Shown in pieces: positions 1-11,645 of a stretch of DNA of 64,000 nucleotides. The translations under genes and the position numbers were made by a program. The notes below the pieces were generated by a model, which had not been told where the DNA came from, searched no databases, and saw nothing but the letters and a program-made list of their open reading frames with translations. Position 1 is the stretch's first letter. Every line of letters starts with the position of its first letter. Source of the stretch: Datnioides undecimradiatus (Eukaryota; Chordata; Actinopteri; Lobotiformes; Datnioididae); the NCBI GenBank assembly GCA_008933995.1, contig WARS01000033.1, positions 2,973,813-3,037,812 of the forward strand, given 5' to 3'.

Positions 1-1968
1 ACAGAGTTAGAGCCAGATGTGCAGCTGTGGGAATATGAGTAAAATCATCTTTAACAACATTCCTCAGTTCAAGCCTCAGTCACAGACACATTATAAGCAA
101 ACCCTGCTCAGGTCTTTCTCTGTATTTCTTAGCTAACTGTCGGGATGAGCAAGACAACGAAAGTTTGGAACTAAGACCAACAACAATCCAAACGACAAAC
201 CAGTACATGAAAAGCAACCAAACGCTGTGAATTACACACAGATTACCACATATTATTCCAGTCTGCCATGCAGAGTGTATGACTCAATACACACAGTACT
301 CACAGATCATTAAACCTGAATGCAATTTTTAAACCAAAATGAAATGGCTTGTGTAAAATGTTTTTGGCTAATTATTTTGTACATTTGATGATAAAGTCTA
401 ACGTTAGGGTCTCCACGCTGTACCAGCCTGACACAGCAAATCTGCTGATTTGCCAGATACAGTTGAAAGCTGTACTGAATGCCTTATATTATGTTGGTGT
501 GTGACTATACAGCTGTCTGTCTTTGGTCCCAGTTTGAATTAAACACAGCGCTACATTTTATCATTTTATTTTTTACATTTTGAATCATCTCTTTTCATCT
601 TATCTCTATTTGCTAAATGCTAAATCCTCAGTGTTTGCCAGTCAGGAGCCAACTTTGTCTGTTGGGCTTGTAGTGTACAGTGGGGAGCTGCTTGTTGCTG
701 TGGTGCTGCTGGAAAGACTCTGACAGTGTGAATCGGGATGAAGTTGTGCACCATGAGACCAAAACAAAAAGCCAAAAGATGCTAAAATGCCTCTTAGAGC
801 CACGTGGAACCCCAGCGTGAGGTCATAATATTATGTAGGTTTGTTGCTACGAGCAACCACATTCATTCATATTCATTTCATCCATTGTTAATAAACAGAT
901 TATAGTAAATAAATAAATATGGTATATATTGATTTCAGGTTTTAGATAGGATGCTGTCTTATTCTGTGTTAAAATCTGCATCTCAATGTTCCCTGACTGC
1001 TGCTAACACAAGCAAAACCATCCCTGATTTAAACCTGGCCACCATCACTGTCACCCTGTGCAGTGATACACTGCTCCCAGCACTTCTACCACACTTGGAT
1101 TGCTCCCTGGGAGCCCTGTTGTGTAACATTTTAAAGCACCATCTACAGTGTGTGTTGCATTTAGCTGAACACGGGCCAGCAGATGAGGACTTTGAGGAAG
1201 AACAAAGCTTTGTTTCTTCTCCACCTTGGTGTCTGTTAGAAAGCAAGAAATGCCATCTCTGTTGATGACTGTTGAAGACGGTCATTAAGTTTTAAATCAC
1301 CTGTTGACCCACACGCTTTCCATCCACTCAGACTGGACCTATGCAGTGAACCTGATTTTGGATCGTGGGCCACCCGTAAGAAAACACTGCTGGTGGCATG
1401 TGTTTCCCTGGTCTGTCTATGAGACGGTCAATTCACATCTAAATGCAAAGTTTACAACAAAATCCGACCCATGTATGTATATTATACGTACAGTGCCACT
1501 GAAGTGCACGTTGCAGTTCATGAAAGACTGTCTTTTGACACAAATTTCCAATTCTTTCAAATTCTTTAGTATTTAAACTATATTTTTTTTAAGCCACTTT
1601 GGTGCAAGGAATCCCTTAGAGTCAAGTTTCTTTCCGTGATGTACGTAAAACCAATATTCACTTTTTTGCTCTGTTTTGGTCTCCACCAGCTTCTCAGCAG
1701 CTATTACAGCATCAGATAATCGCTAACATTATTTTCTTTGAACTGTTGGTCCTTTACAGGTAAAACTGTTTCATCTAGAAATGTAGTTGCTGACAGTCAC
1801 TGAGCAACTTTGGCAACTCTTTATTTCATGAACTTGTTCTTAGTCAGCTGTCTTACATACCAAACCAAACACAAATCATATTAAAAGCCCATTCATTAAA
1901 GAAGGGCTTAATAAACCTCAGTATTTAAAACCATTATGTTTTTCTGATAGCGTTGTGTCCGTTAATTA
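1..1968. other. intergenic, nothing recognised
   Basis: A short open frame on each strand at about 950-1290 overlaps the other, shows no domain and lacks splice or promoter context. Confidence 0.6.
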
Positions 1969-2470
1969 CAAAAGGTTCAAAAGTTCAAAATTCAAAGTTT
2001 TTTTATTGTCAATTCACCATGTGTGCAGGACATACAGGTGAATCGAAATGCCGTTTCGCTCTCACCTTGTAACAAAAAAACAAACAAACCAGTCCAAACA
2101 GTCCTATGTACAAATGTAAGTGTTGTGAGTCCATGTGCAAAACAGCAGAGGTAGTCTGTATATTCAGCGGGTGGATTTACAGTCCAGAGGCAGGAGCGGA
2201 GCCTTCTTGGCCAGCGATGTGGTGTTGGTCCAGGAGAGGTCCTCAGAAATGTGCACCCCCAGGAACTTGGTGCTGCTCACCCTCTCCACAGCAGCACCGT
2301 CAATGGTCAGTGGGGGATGCTGTGCAAGTCCACCACCCTCTCTTAGGTCTTCCCCACATTGAGGAAGAGATTATTCTCCTTACACCACTGGACCAGTTGG
2401 CTCACCTCACTCCTGTAGTCGGCTTCATTGTTGTTGGTGATGAGGCCCACCACAGTCATCTGCAAAAAAC
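1969..2470 (-). mobile_element. L2-type LINE fragment (RT 3' part and tail)
   Basis: On the minus strand, 2460-2345 reads TVVGLITNNNEADYRSEV, SQLVQWCKENNLFLNV, GKT then a stop. After a frame change comes PLTIDGAAVERVSSTKFLGV followed by HISEDLSWTNTTSLAKKAP. These are signature C-terminal reverse-transcriptase motifs of fish L2/CR1-clade non-LTR retrotransposons. The 3' end (about 2080 to 1969) has the typical 'cacctgtatgtcctgcacac ... tgacaataaa' tail. It is 5'-truncated, has a stop and a frameshift, and is inactive. The 176-residue plus-strand frame at 2106-2636 is merely antisense to it. Confidence 0.88.
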
Positions 2471-3738
2471 ACTCGCTGTTCTCACTTTCCCTCTCTTTTC
2501 TTGGATCCCACTCATGGATGTTGGTCCAGTTACTGTGGGGAGTCAGTTGTCTTGGACTGACAGATCAGGTGGATCTCATCCTTCTTCTGTTTTCTTCTTT
2601 TTCCTGTGGCCCGTTATTGTTGTTGCACAAACTTGAATACCACACTCTTTCTTTTGTTTACCTGAGTCAGTATCTCAGAGGATACAACTTTTTTTTGTGT
2701 GTTTGTTTAATGTCACTCCCAAAGACACATTTTGGAAAAGTGATCCCTTCCTGGCTTCTACCTCAGACAGAATGTTTTTTTGCTTCAGGGGAAATACCTG
2801 TCTCTTATAACAACACCACCAACACCGCCTGTTTCTCCATGTTCCACCTGTAGACATAAATAACCCAGATTCACAAACATACATTAACCACAGAGGTGAG
2901 AACTAGTTGTTGTTCTCAAAGTAAGAACATTTCTATGCACAAATCACCGAATGAGACTCAGATACGTTAAAACTTCAAAGAGCTCTGTGGGGAGCTTCAC
3001 AACTGGGTGGGTTTGGTGGGTTCCCTGTGATGAAGAAGCCCTATTACATGACACATACAGTAGTCATGGGGCCCAGTTTGAATATAAAAACTATTGATTA
3101 GTGCGGCTTTAAAGAAAATGAATTATTATGAAGTGAACTTCAAGGAAGATTTCTCAGCCTTGAGCTGTTAGTAGATGGAGATAAAGGACTTCTTCTCTAA
3201 AGCTGTTTGTGAGTTAAAGGCCATGGACAAACAGCTCCCCTGACAAAGTAGGAGAGTTTCTCAGTATGTGTGTGTCAGAGAGTGTGTGGGAGCTTGTGTG
3301 AGCTCTGGCAGCCTTGTGGTTAATGCAACAGTGTTGAAGGTCAGCTCAGCGTCAAGGAGAGGAACATATCTTTGGTAATTAGCACTCCCACAGAGAGCTC
3401 AGCATCTGTGTCTAACCAAGCTACATGCACCAGCATGGGAAAAGCTCACACACTTGAAATACCATACTTGTGAGGTCTTCAATGAAGGCATTGAAGGCAA
3501 CTGTAAAGTCAAACACTAAAACCATCTAAGCTGATGTCTGGAGAAGGTCAAAACACAATACACACAGCACAGTGATATAGTCGGACTATTCCACACTTTC
3601 ATAAAAACATTATTTAATTTGATTTAGAATGAAATACACAATGCACCTGTTCTGATGCATGAATTATGAAAGCCTTGGTCAAGATTTTTTCTGAAGTGTT
3701 TTTATTCTTCTCAGGACATGAAAAAAATGTTTCACTTT
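2471..3738. other. intergenic, nothing recognised
   Basis: Unique-looking sequence between the L2 fragment and the piggyBac relic. No exon, RNA gene or repeat was identified. Confidence 0.6.
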
Positions 3739-3755
3739 TTTTTTTTTTTTTTTCA
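3739..3755. repeat. poly(T) tract
   Basis: An uninterrupted run of T next to the left limit of the piggyBac relic. Confidence 0.8.
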
Positions 3756-3990
3756 AAAATATGATTTTTTCATAAAGTTACAGACATGTCCACTCCAGTG
3801 GACTACATGCGCCCGAGCACTCAACATAAAACAGTGAAAACTTAATGTAAACATGAATTAACTTGTGTTTTATGGTAAATGTACAAACACTTCTTTTTAT
3901 GCTTTGAAAAACATCAATCAAACAAATTTTTGGAAATATTAACACTGTATAGGCACAATGTTTAGGCCTGAATAAGAAAACCAATGACAC

Positions 3991-4548
3991 TCGTACATTC
4001 GTGCCTTAGGATACCGAATGTACCCCATGATCATGATGATCCCTAAAAAAATCTGCATTTCTTCTCTTGTCACTGCCAGATTTTCTTTCCCTTTCTGGAG
4101 AGCAAAGTTGGTGTTGTGCACTATGTCATCAATGAGATCTGCTGGAAACAGATGTCTAAAGAAATCTATGGGATCTCTTCCCTCCAAATTCAATTTCCAC
4201 TCTCCTAGAAAAGGAGGCAAGTGTCCATCAAAGTCATTGTTTTGGACTTTCCAGATATTTTTGCGGGCTTGAGTATGGTCAGGTACCATCTTCCACAGCT
4301 CCCTGATCATGCTGACCTCCCTCTGCATCCTGCCCCTCATCATCCTGGCCCTCATCCTCTTGACTATAGACATCCTCACCTTCTGCATCTTGACTGTCTG
4401 CATCTCCATCATCCTCAGATCCTATGTCTCTGTTGTTCTCTGGCAGCTACTCATTGTCACTGTTGTCACTATACTCATCATCACTGGAGTTGGACAGAAT
4501 TTCCTGGACTATTCTGTAGGCTTCCCTATTCTTTGCTGCCTTTGAAGT
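3991..4548 (-). pseudogene. piggyBac transposase exon 2 (frameshifted, truncated)
   Basis: The first part (4548-4455) reads TSKAAKNREAYRIVQEILSN followed by a serine/aspartate stretch ending in a TAG. The same frame then continues as an acidic D/E/G-rich segment typical of piggyBac N-termini, ending in TGA near 4265. The recognisable domain follows in another frame: WKVQNNDFDGHLPPFLGEW, KLNLEGRDPIDFFRHLFP, NFALQKGKENLAVTREEMQI and FLGIIMIMGYIRYPKARMY. This is the start of the DDE_Tnp_1_7 (PGBD-like) domain. The catalytic aspartates, which lie further downstream in the family, are absent. One nonsense codon, one frameshift and the lost 3' part make it non-functional. Confidence 0.85.
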
Positions 4549-4862
4549 CTACAAAATATGATAAAATAATTACTATAGTAAAACAAACTACAGCTAATCT
4601 GCACAAAAGTGTATATTTTAAATGAATAACTTATAAATATAACAATTATACACTGACTTATAACCAAAACAGTCCCAAGAAACAGTGAAGCAATTACATG
4701 ACTTGTGTTAAAAATATACTGGGTGATGCATGATGTCCACTTCATTGGACACATAGTTAATTGTAATTTTCTACATATTGGAAATAAAAATTTCATATTC
4801 CAAATGAATAATATTGTTCCTTAGATGTTACTGTATATCATCATAATTTTTTTTTTTTTTAC

Positions 4863-4940
4863 CTCTGGGGTTCTTCGGGCATAGAAGGATTGACAAGATA
4901 TACCGGAAGTGGTGGGCAAGGGTGGCTGTCTGGCAGCCAT
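4863..4940 (-). pseudogene. piggyBac transposase exon 1 (remnant)
   Basis: On the minus strand an ATG at 4940 opens a 26-codon frame starting MAARQPPLPTTSGISCQ and ending RRTPE at a GT donor (4862-4861). The exon lies about 180 bp inside the transposon end. It joins in phase 0 to the acceptor ttttgtag at 4549, so that exon 2 continues TSKAAKNREAYRI. No part was matched to a named family, so the call rests on position, splice consistency and frame agreement with the downstream transposase. Confidence 0.55.
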
Positions 4941-5126
4941 GTTGGATTCAGAGGAAATTTACTTGCAGTTACACCAACTGGCCACGAATAGACCTCAATG
5001 GAGTAGGTCAGTAGAGAGCACTCTAGAGGCTGATATGCAGTTCCACCATAGAAACCATTGCATTTAAGAGAAAATGACTTTTTAATAGCTGTCCACTGCA
5101 GTGACTGCTATGCACCAGAGGGTTAA

Positions 5127-6461
5127 GGCAACATCTGAGTCAGCTGACAGCTCATGTCAGAGAAATCAGAGCATGCAATAGATGTTTCATTGCAGACATT
5201 GTGGGAAATATACTTGTTTGCTGTCTTAACAGGAGTTTGATTACGAAAATCAACTTTAATTTTATCCCTCAGCATTCATTAGGAAATTGGTTCCCAAAGT
5301 GTATTGTCCAGTTGGTGGCCAGATCAATGGCACCACAATTAAAGTTAATGGAGTTTTCATTAAATGAAGCTTTATGAGAAACATGCATTGAGCACAATTT
5401 ACCTATAAAAATAAAGATTTTAAAATGCCGGGTTGCAGGAGCCACCTAAATGGCTATTACTCTTAATGTGATGCAAATTACACAAAAAAAGCAATTAATT
5501 AGTAAACTAAAAGACATACACTGAATCCACAGGCTTTTGAAGCACTTGCCCTCTTTGCCTGTTTAGTTAAAAACTCTTGGTGAGACTGAGTCAGATGCCT
5601 GCACACACCTTGGTAATGGAGCTAGTTAATGATAAGTCTAATAAACATCTTGATTTTCTTTAATTATATTGACAATGTTTAAAGGCTGTAGCTTAACTGA
5701 AGCCAGATCTTGTGCTGTGTTGAGGTTTAGGTCAACAGAAAGCTTCAGTTACACCACAGTGTCTCAAAAATATTGTCTGATTCAGCAACAATTATTGAAC
5801 ATGTCTGTAAGATACCAGGCAACAGAAAACATTGGCTGTCACATGACTGACATCCTCCTCCTCCAGGCATTTTTCAGTAAAATCGCATTAACAAGCAAAG
5901 CCACAGCAGGCAGTATATACATATGTGTTTCTATATATAGTACATGCATACTTATTTGGCTTACTGTACATAGCTGCAGTCCTGTTGTCACCTGTCACAT
6001 GAAGCCGTGCTGTGTTAAACCTCATCTGTACAGAAACCATGGCTGCTGGCACGTACATGTACAGTACAGTTAAGGCTGTACGTCGGATAGGGCTCTTCTT
6101 GTCGCCTCTGACCAAACAGTGTCACGGCGCATGTTCTCTGAAGTAAACAAACACTGAATACGGCCATAGTGTCACCTTTTGTGCCTACAGGAAGATGTGT
6201 AATGTATAGTAGTGCTTTGAATGTATACTGTACAATGCAGCTGCAGTCAGTGTGCAAATCACATGACTGTCAAATAGTGTGCAATGCATACTAATAGCAA
6301 GGACTGCTGTTTCACCTGCATTGGCATTTAAGCGTCAGCCTATGCAGTACACACAATTGTAGAGTGTAAAATTGCGGTACTTGGTCCATTGATGTACTGT
6401 AATCTGTCTCCATGTGTTTTGACGTGTACATGTCATGACTCTAAATCAAAAAGTCTCTGTA
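5127..6461. other. intergenic, nothing recognised
   Basis: Overlapping 70-130-codon frames at 5669-6257 on both strands show no motif. No repeat terminus was seen between the two transposons. Confidence 0.6.
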
Positions 6462-6922
6462 ATTTCTAACGGAGGTGGAAAGAGTACTGAAAATTTGTAC
6501 TCAAGTACTAGTACTGTTACATTGCTTAAAATGTACTCAATTACAAGTAAACGTACTGGTGTTAAAAAAAATACTTAAGTAAAAGTACAAAGGAGTCTTC
6601 TCAAAAACTACTCAGAGTATAATTACTTTTTAACTGATGGATGTTTTATTGCATTGTCAGTAGCAGGCATTTGATTCGATTTACCTGTATGAAATATCTA
6701 CGTTCAAAGCACATTTCTCAGACGAACAATAAAGTATAGAAACACTATGGCAATTTGTTTTGTAAACAAATGTAGACATAAAGCAGGAATTTTGTTTGTG
6801 AAAAGAATGACAAAAATGTTTTTGAACCTGCATAGAATAGTTTAAACTTTTTGCAATAGACTGCGAACAACAGGCAGGTAAGAGTCTTAAACTCTTAGAC
6901 ATAGAAGCATTTCTGTCACACT

Positions 6923-7197
6923 TCACTTTCTGAACCTTTTGTTCAGTTTCAGCAGGAGCTGGTTTTCTAAGTTAAGAGAGTCTATTTGGCTTCGTTTGGC
7001 TGTGAAGAGTAGACCAGCACAGCTAAAAAGTCGTTCACATGTTTGAACGACACGTTTGCAGCTCTCAACATCACATCTGGTAACTTGGCTTGCTTCTTTG
7101 CTGAGAGCTTGTCTGGTGTGACTCTGGTCTTTCATTGACGAGATGTTGCTGCCACAGTGATGTCATGGTACTGCTCAATCATCGATGGATGTTTCCT
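6923..7197 (-). pseudogene. hAT transposase last exon (hATC remnant)
   Basis: From the acceptor at 7198 the frame reads RKHPSMIEQYHDITVAATSRQ then TGA. In a shifted frame the end of the protein is clear: CERLFSCAGLLFTAKRSQID followed by SLNLENQLLLKLNKRFRK. CERLFSxAGL and the ExxLLLKxN motif are the hallmark of the hAT C-terminal dimerisation domain. Everything between (the catalytic D/D/E core, normally several hundred residues) has been deleted, with the junction near 7130-7050. The product would be inactive. Confidence 0.85.
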
Positions 7198-7639
7198 CTG
7201 TAGAGATAAATATTATCACAGATCATGTTCAAACATTACTTCATCACATCACTGCTATTAACAACGAAGGAAAACATATTTTTAAAAAAAATCATTCAAC
7301 TAGAGTAACAATTTGAGTTAATCCTTGATTGTTTAGCATAGTATGAAAGAGTGGTAAATTTGGTTAAACCTTGCAGACATATTGCTGTATGTATTCACAA
7401 GTGTAAACCCATTTTGAAGGATCATTGCAAAAAATCTATTTCTGTATACATTCTAAATTCTGTCATCTGTATACTATCTGTAAAAAGAGTATCAACCAAT
7501 GTATCAGTATCTAAATATTTTCACTCTCTTTTATCAGTATCAGCCAAAAAAATCCAGTATCAGTCAGGTCCTAAAAAAAATAAAATAGAGCAAAATATAT
7601 GTATATATATCAAACCTAAATTAAGAGAAAGGGATCAAA

Positions 7640-7800
7640 TCCACAAAAAATTCTGCCCATGGAACTAACAAATAAAAACAATGCACATTATGTTCTGTTA
7701 AAAAAATTCATATCGGACAACACATAAGCCAATACTGATTAAGATCCATCTAGCTGTGATAGGCCAATGATATTGATCAACTGATACATCAGTCAGGCTC
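7640..7800. repeat. possible nested repeat inside the hAT intron
   Basis: 'ATCGGACAACACATAAGCCA', 'GGCCAATGATATTGATC' and 'ATCAGTCAGGCTCTAG' resemble the 'atcggcc...gatat...tcaggctcta' ends of non-autonomous DNA elements common in fish. No clear TIR pair or target duplication was found. Identification is weak. Confidence 0.3.
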
Positions 7801-8644
7801 TAGTGCTATAGGTCAAAGAGAGCTGGAAACCTGAAGATTAATTTGAGTTGCAGCTCAGCACTGTGTGCCAGGTTTTTTAATGAAAAACAGCTCACCTTAT
7901 ACAGTGAAATTACTGCAATTAAATAACTATTATGAGGCAAGAGTGTAAACACATGAATACATTGGGCTCACTGACTCCACAAGAGTCACAGCTTTCCAGT
8001 CAGGCCCAATTTTTGCAACTGTTTAAGGACCCCAATATGCAGGAATAACGAAATAGAATAGGCGAAAATAATACATAAATACCGCACTCAAAATAATCAA
8101 GTGGGTTTTGCACAAAACTTCAAGGGATTAGAGTGAAGTGGATGTGTCTGTAAATGGGGTAACATTTATCATAAGAAAACATTTTCATTCAGGTATCTTG
8201 AAGTAAGAGGACAAGGGACCCCTTGCTCGTGCCCTGTTTTCCATGCTAAAAGTTATCCTAAATTTGGAGCACCATTTACCCCCCTTACCGACAAGCTACC
8301 ATGACATGGTTAATTTTCAATGGATGCAATTTGTGTTCTAGTTTCATGTAACATAGCGTCACTCTAGCACAACAATAGGCCTGCTGAATGTAGACCTGTG
8401 AGCATTACATGACTACAGATTTAATTTATTGTAATGACAATGGTTGTCCAAATATTAAGCAAAAACATTTCTAAGAACTGTGGCTCAATTATGCATGCAC
8501 ACGTTAGCTAGCTCCGTCTTATTTCAATACCAGGCTAACTGATGGCAGTGACAATATCTTTGCATACTCTGTCTTAGCCAAACTAATAACATATCAAAAA
8601 TAAAAAAAGCAATATCATACAAGTATAGTTGTAAAACCTCTTAC

Positions 8645-8848
8645 CGCAATGTGTTTTTTGAGATTAGATGCTGAAGTCTTGTAAGCTGATATCACCGTAG
8701 AGGTCAAACAAAGTTTGCATTGCATCTGGATGCTGTCTCCTTTTCTCCCTCTGTACATGAAAAATTCCTCCAGGTACGGCCACGGGCACTCGTCCCCCGT
8801 CTTTTCCTCGTCATTTTCACTGTTGACGGTGTTGTCCTCTGTCTCCAT
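8645..8848 (-). pseudogene. hAT transposase exon 1 (BED zinc finger)
   Basis: A 68-codon frame starts METEDNTVNSENDEEKTGDE and continues WPYLEEFFMYRGRKGD, IQMQCKLCLT and SNLKKHIA. The W-x(n)-C-x2-C ... L-x2-H arrangement is a BED-type zinc finger, the DNA-binding N-terminus of many hAT transposases. The frame is open to a consensus donor (GCG|gtaaga). Spliced to the acceptor ctctacag at 7198, it continues RKHPSMIEQYHDITV, the usual residues completing the finger. This exon itself is undamaged, but the gene as a whole is broken. Confidence 0.85.
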
Positions 8849-9234
8849 TTTGGCTTTTTTGTCTCCAAATCTTCACTCCATACGTTACTCTCTACTCCTC
8901 CGTTGTGTAGGTATGTTACCTCCAGACACCTGTGCCTGCTGCAGCGGAGTTTTCCTTTCCTTACGTCATAGGTTAGTTGGCACGGTCGCGATCGGACAGC
9001 CTTATTGGCTACAAAGATCCAGATGAAAGGTTTGAATATTCATTCAAATTGTGGGCATACTCAGTAGCGACTTATGATTTTAAAAGTAGCGAAGTAGATT
9101 ACATGGTGTAAATTGTACTCAAGTATGAGTAAAATTACACACTTGAAAAAATACTCATAAAAGTACCCAAAAAATCTTCTTAATTACAGTAACGTGAGTA
9201 TTTGTAATTTGTTACTTCCACCCCTGATTTCTAA

Positions 9235-10088
9235 AAAAAAAAAAAAAAAAAAGCAAAAATAGTTTTAAATTCTAAGATGAGTAAAGCTTCACACTGAGAT
9301 CAAGGAATTGTAGAAAACTCTTGAAACACATGACTGTGACTCAGAGCTATGGACTCACATGATTCTGACTCACGGGGTTGGATTGGAGTCATGACTTTAA
9401 TGACTGGACCTGACAAAATATAAAACAAACTTAAGAAAAACTCTATCTCCTACTTCAGTTTGTCTTTATCACAAATGAGTCATGCTTGCCCAAAAAGTTA
9501 CACTGCTGCAGACAAGCTGAAACAGAGCAAAAGTCCAGCCTGGTGTTCAAACTGTAGACCCAAATGTATTGTTTAGTTTGATTTTAATTGATTTTAAAGG
9601 TATTGTAGAATGTCTCCAAGAGCTCTGCTATAAAGAGACAAACTGACATTGGGATGAAAAAACTACAGCAGTGACATGAAGCATGAAACATTGCACTGGA
9701 ACACCTTGCAAAGACTACAGCCAACGGACAACCAGCACATATGTTCTGCACCTGCGTTAGAGGAAATAGCTCCACACCAGCAGGGTCAGTAATCTGTATT
9801 CTACAAGGCCCAGGACTGCAGAGATACAGAATGTCAAAGCGGTTTACTCACTGTTTTCCCACCACTCTCACTCACCTCTGAATGTTTTGTAATATAACTT
9901 CTTTAATTAGAGGGTATGTCTGGTAAGAAGTTGCTAATGGCACTGGTGTTGTCTGCCTTGGTCTTCTGGTTGTGGAAGGACAAAGAATTAGGTGGAGAAG
10001 ACACATGAAGAAAACAGGAAAACAGGAAACGATAGCGACAGGCTCAAAAGGTTGACCCAAACAGCTAATCTGAACAGCCAATCAGAGT

Positions 10089-10142
<54 letters not shown>

Positions 10143-11154
10143 GCTAAAAACCCATTAAAAGGTGCACAGATGCTCACCAACAGCTCAACGTGGATTGAAG
10201 GCTGACCCTGTTGGGTCGCAGGTTTTGGAGATAGTGAAGACGATGGAGGGATGAGGGCTTTTTGTTAGAACACTGTGTCCTTTTGCATTTATGATGGCAC
10301 AACAGACAGTGTGTGTGATGGAAACTGCTTTTCTGGCTTTAGAATCCGAAATGTCATTGTTCTGGGATTTAATTTATTATTACCTGTTTTACTTTCAATG
10401 TGCTTATCTGGTGTGTCAGGTCTCTTCACTTGCAGTTATGTTTCCCACTGTGACTCTGACGTATTTCCCCAGGGTATTTAGCCATTTTGCTCCCAGTTTG
10501 TTGTTGTGTCGAGTATTCCATGCATTTCTTTCCTTGTTTTCATTGGATTTCTGCTGTTTTCCTACAGAGAACCTGCCTTTTCGACATTTTTTAGCCTGCT
10601 CCCTGTTGGAACGGTTTGGACTGCTTTTACTTTTTTACTTTTTTGGTCTTGCAAAACCTTTTTCAAAATATCTTTTCCTTTCAGATTAAACTTACACACA
10701 TTAGTCACTGTATTTGTCATCTTGCTGTATCAATGAAGGAAACATTAGTGGTAATGTTTTAAATTCACAAAGAAAGATGCCAACTACTCTTCCTCTACTC
10801 CTTGGTAGGATCTCCAGTGGCTCAGACGGGAAAAACTGAACAGCTGTGAGTCTGTGCTCATTATCACTCAATACTCAGAAGCGATTCAGAGGGACACACT
10901 CCTCCCTGCTGCATTAAATGAGGAGAGGACTGGTACAAATGGCAGCAAAGGCTGATTCTTCTGTGTCACTGGAGTCTCTGCTCGAGGCTGTGAAGTTACA
11001 AGTACTCTTTAGAGCCGGGTTCATTTACAAACGTGTTCAACATTACTCTGAAGACACTGTAAAGACATATTATGACTCAGGAGGTGCACAACAGTAACCT
11101 GGTAGTTGTAGGAGACATAAAACCTGAAAAGGAAAAAAGGAACGTTCAATCAAA
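9235..11154. other. intergenic, mostly unassigned
   Basis: Begins with an A-run at the hAT duplication and contains the CT microsatellite. The Phe/Leu-rich frames at 10275-10736 are T-rich artefacts. Confidence 0.6.
10090..10139. repeat. (CT)n microsatellite
   Basis: About 24 uninterrupted CT units. Confidence 0.95.
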
Positions 11155-11645
11155 CATTACAATCCGACGCTTTTATCCAAAGCAATGTACATTTATAAGT
11201 GCAACACAAGCAACGATCTAGGTGGGAGAGGCAACTAATAGCGCATGATTACGCGAGGAGGTGTTCTGAAAACGATGAGGTCTTAAGCAGTTTCTTGAAG
11301 GTTGTGAGTGATTCTGCAGATTGATTGGCGTTAGGTGACTCATTGAGTCACACACTGAGGAACAACAGAGGAGAAAAGTCTAGCTGGATGAGGGGGTTCA
11401 GGTAACCAGGAGCAGTTTTAGTTATAGTTTTGTAAGCAGTTGTCAAGGATTTGAATTTGATGTGAGCACCGACTGGGAGCCAATGGAGGGACCTGAAGAG
11501 AGGCGTGATGTGAGCTTTTTTGGGTCGGTTGAAGACCAGACGAACTGCTGCATTCTGGATCATCTGCATGTGGGGAGACCAGCAAGTAGGTAGTTGCAGT
11601 AGTCGATGCGGTATATGATGAGGGTCTATACCAGATAACCAACCC
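11155..11645 (-). mobile_element. LINE fragment (L2/CR1-like RT C-terminus and tail)
   Basis: On the minus strand 11569-11370 reads MQMIQNAAVRLVFNRPKKAH, ITPLFRSLHWLPVGAHIKF, then TAYKTITKTAPGYLNPLI. This matches the (Q)LIQNAAARLVFN...HxTPLLxSLHWLPVxxRIxFK...TAPxYL motif of fish non-LTR retrotransposons. An upstream frame carries the YLLxxLP remnant. The 3' end contains GCTTTGGATAAAAGCGTC, the L2-type tail, at about 11170-11187. The copy is 5'-truncated and frameshifted. Confidence 0.85.

Larger units (their letters stand above)
3780..5122 (-). mobile_element. decayed piggyBac element
   Basis: The 5' end of the element (right side here) is intact. A TTAA target sits at 5123-5126, then inward on the minus strand comes CCCTCTGGTGCATAGCAGTC, a piggyBac-like terminus. 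Inside lie two transposase exons on the minus strand (4863-4940 and from 4548 downwards) separated by a 314-bp intron. The transposase stops being recognisable near 3991, after which only the 3' flank with a GTCCAC palindrome remains. No opposite TIR plus TTAA was found on the left, so the copy is 3'-truncated or deleted, and the left limit is approximate. TTAA targeting and a DDE transposase are defining features of the superfamily. Confidence 0.82.
6470..9226 (-). mobile_element. internally deleted hAT transposon with 8-bp TSD
   Basis: The element is bounded by the perfect 8-bp direct repeat ATTTCTAA at 6462-6469 and 9227-9234, the target size of hAT transposons. Its ends, CGGAGGTGGAA (left) and CAGGGGTGGAA (right, inverted), form short imperfect TIRs. 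Both subterminal regions are packed with 'AAGTACT / TACTCAAGTA' motifs typical of fish hAT elements. Inside, on the minus strand, lie a BED zinc-finger exon (8645-8848) and the C-terminal dimerisation segment (about 6923-7050). The catalytic middle is missing, so this is a 2.76-kb derivative that could have moved only with help from another copy. Confidence 0.9.

Noticed and set aside
2106..2636. 176-codon plus-strand open frame
   Set aside because: It is antisense to the L2 reverse-transcriptase fragment and has no domain of its own.
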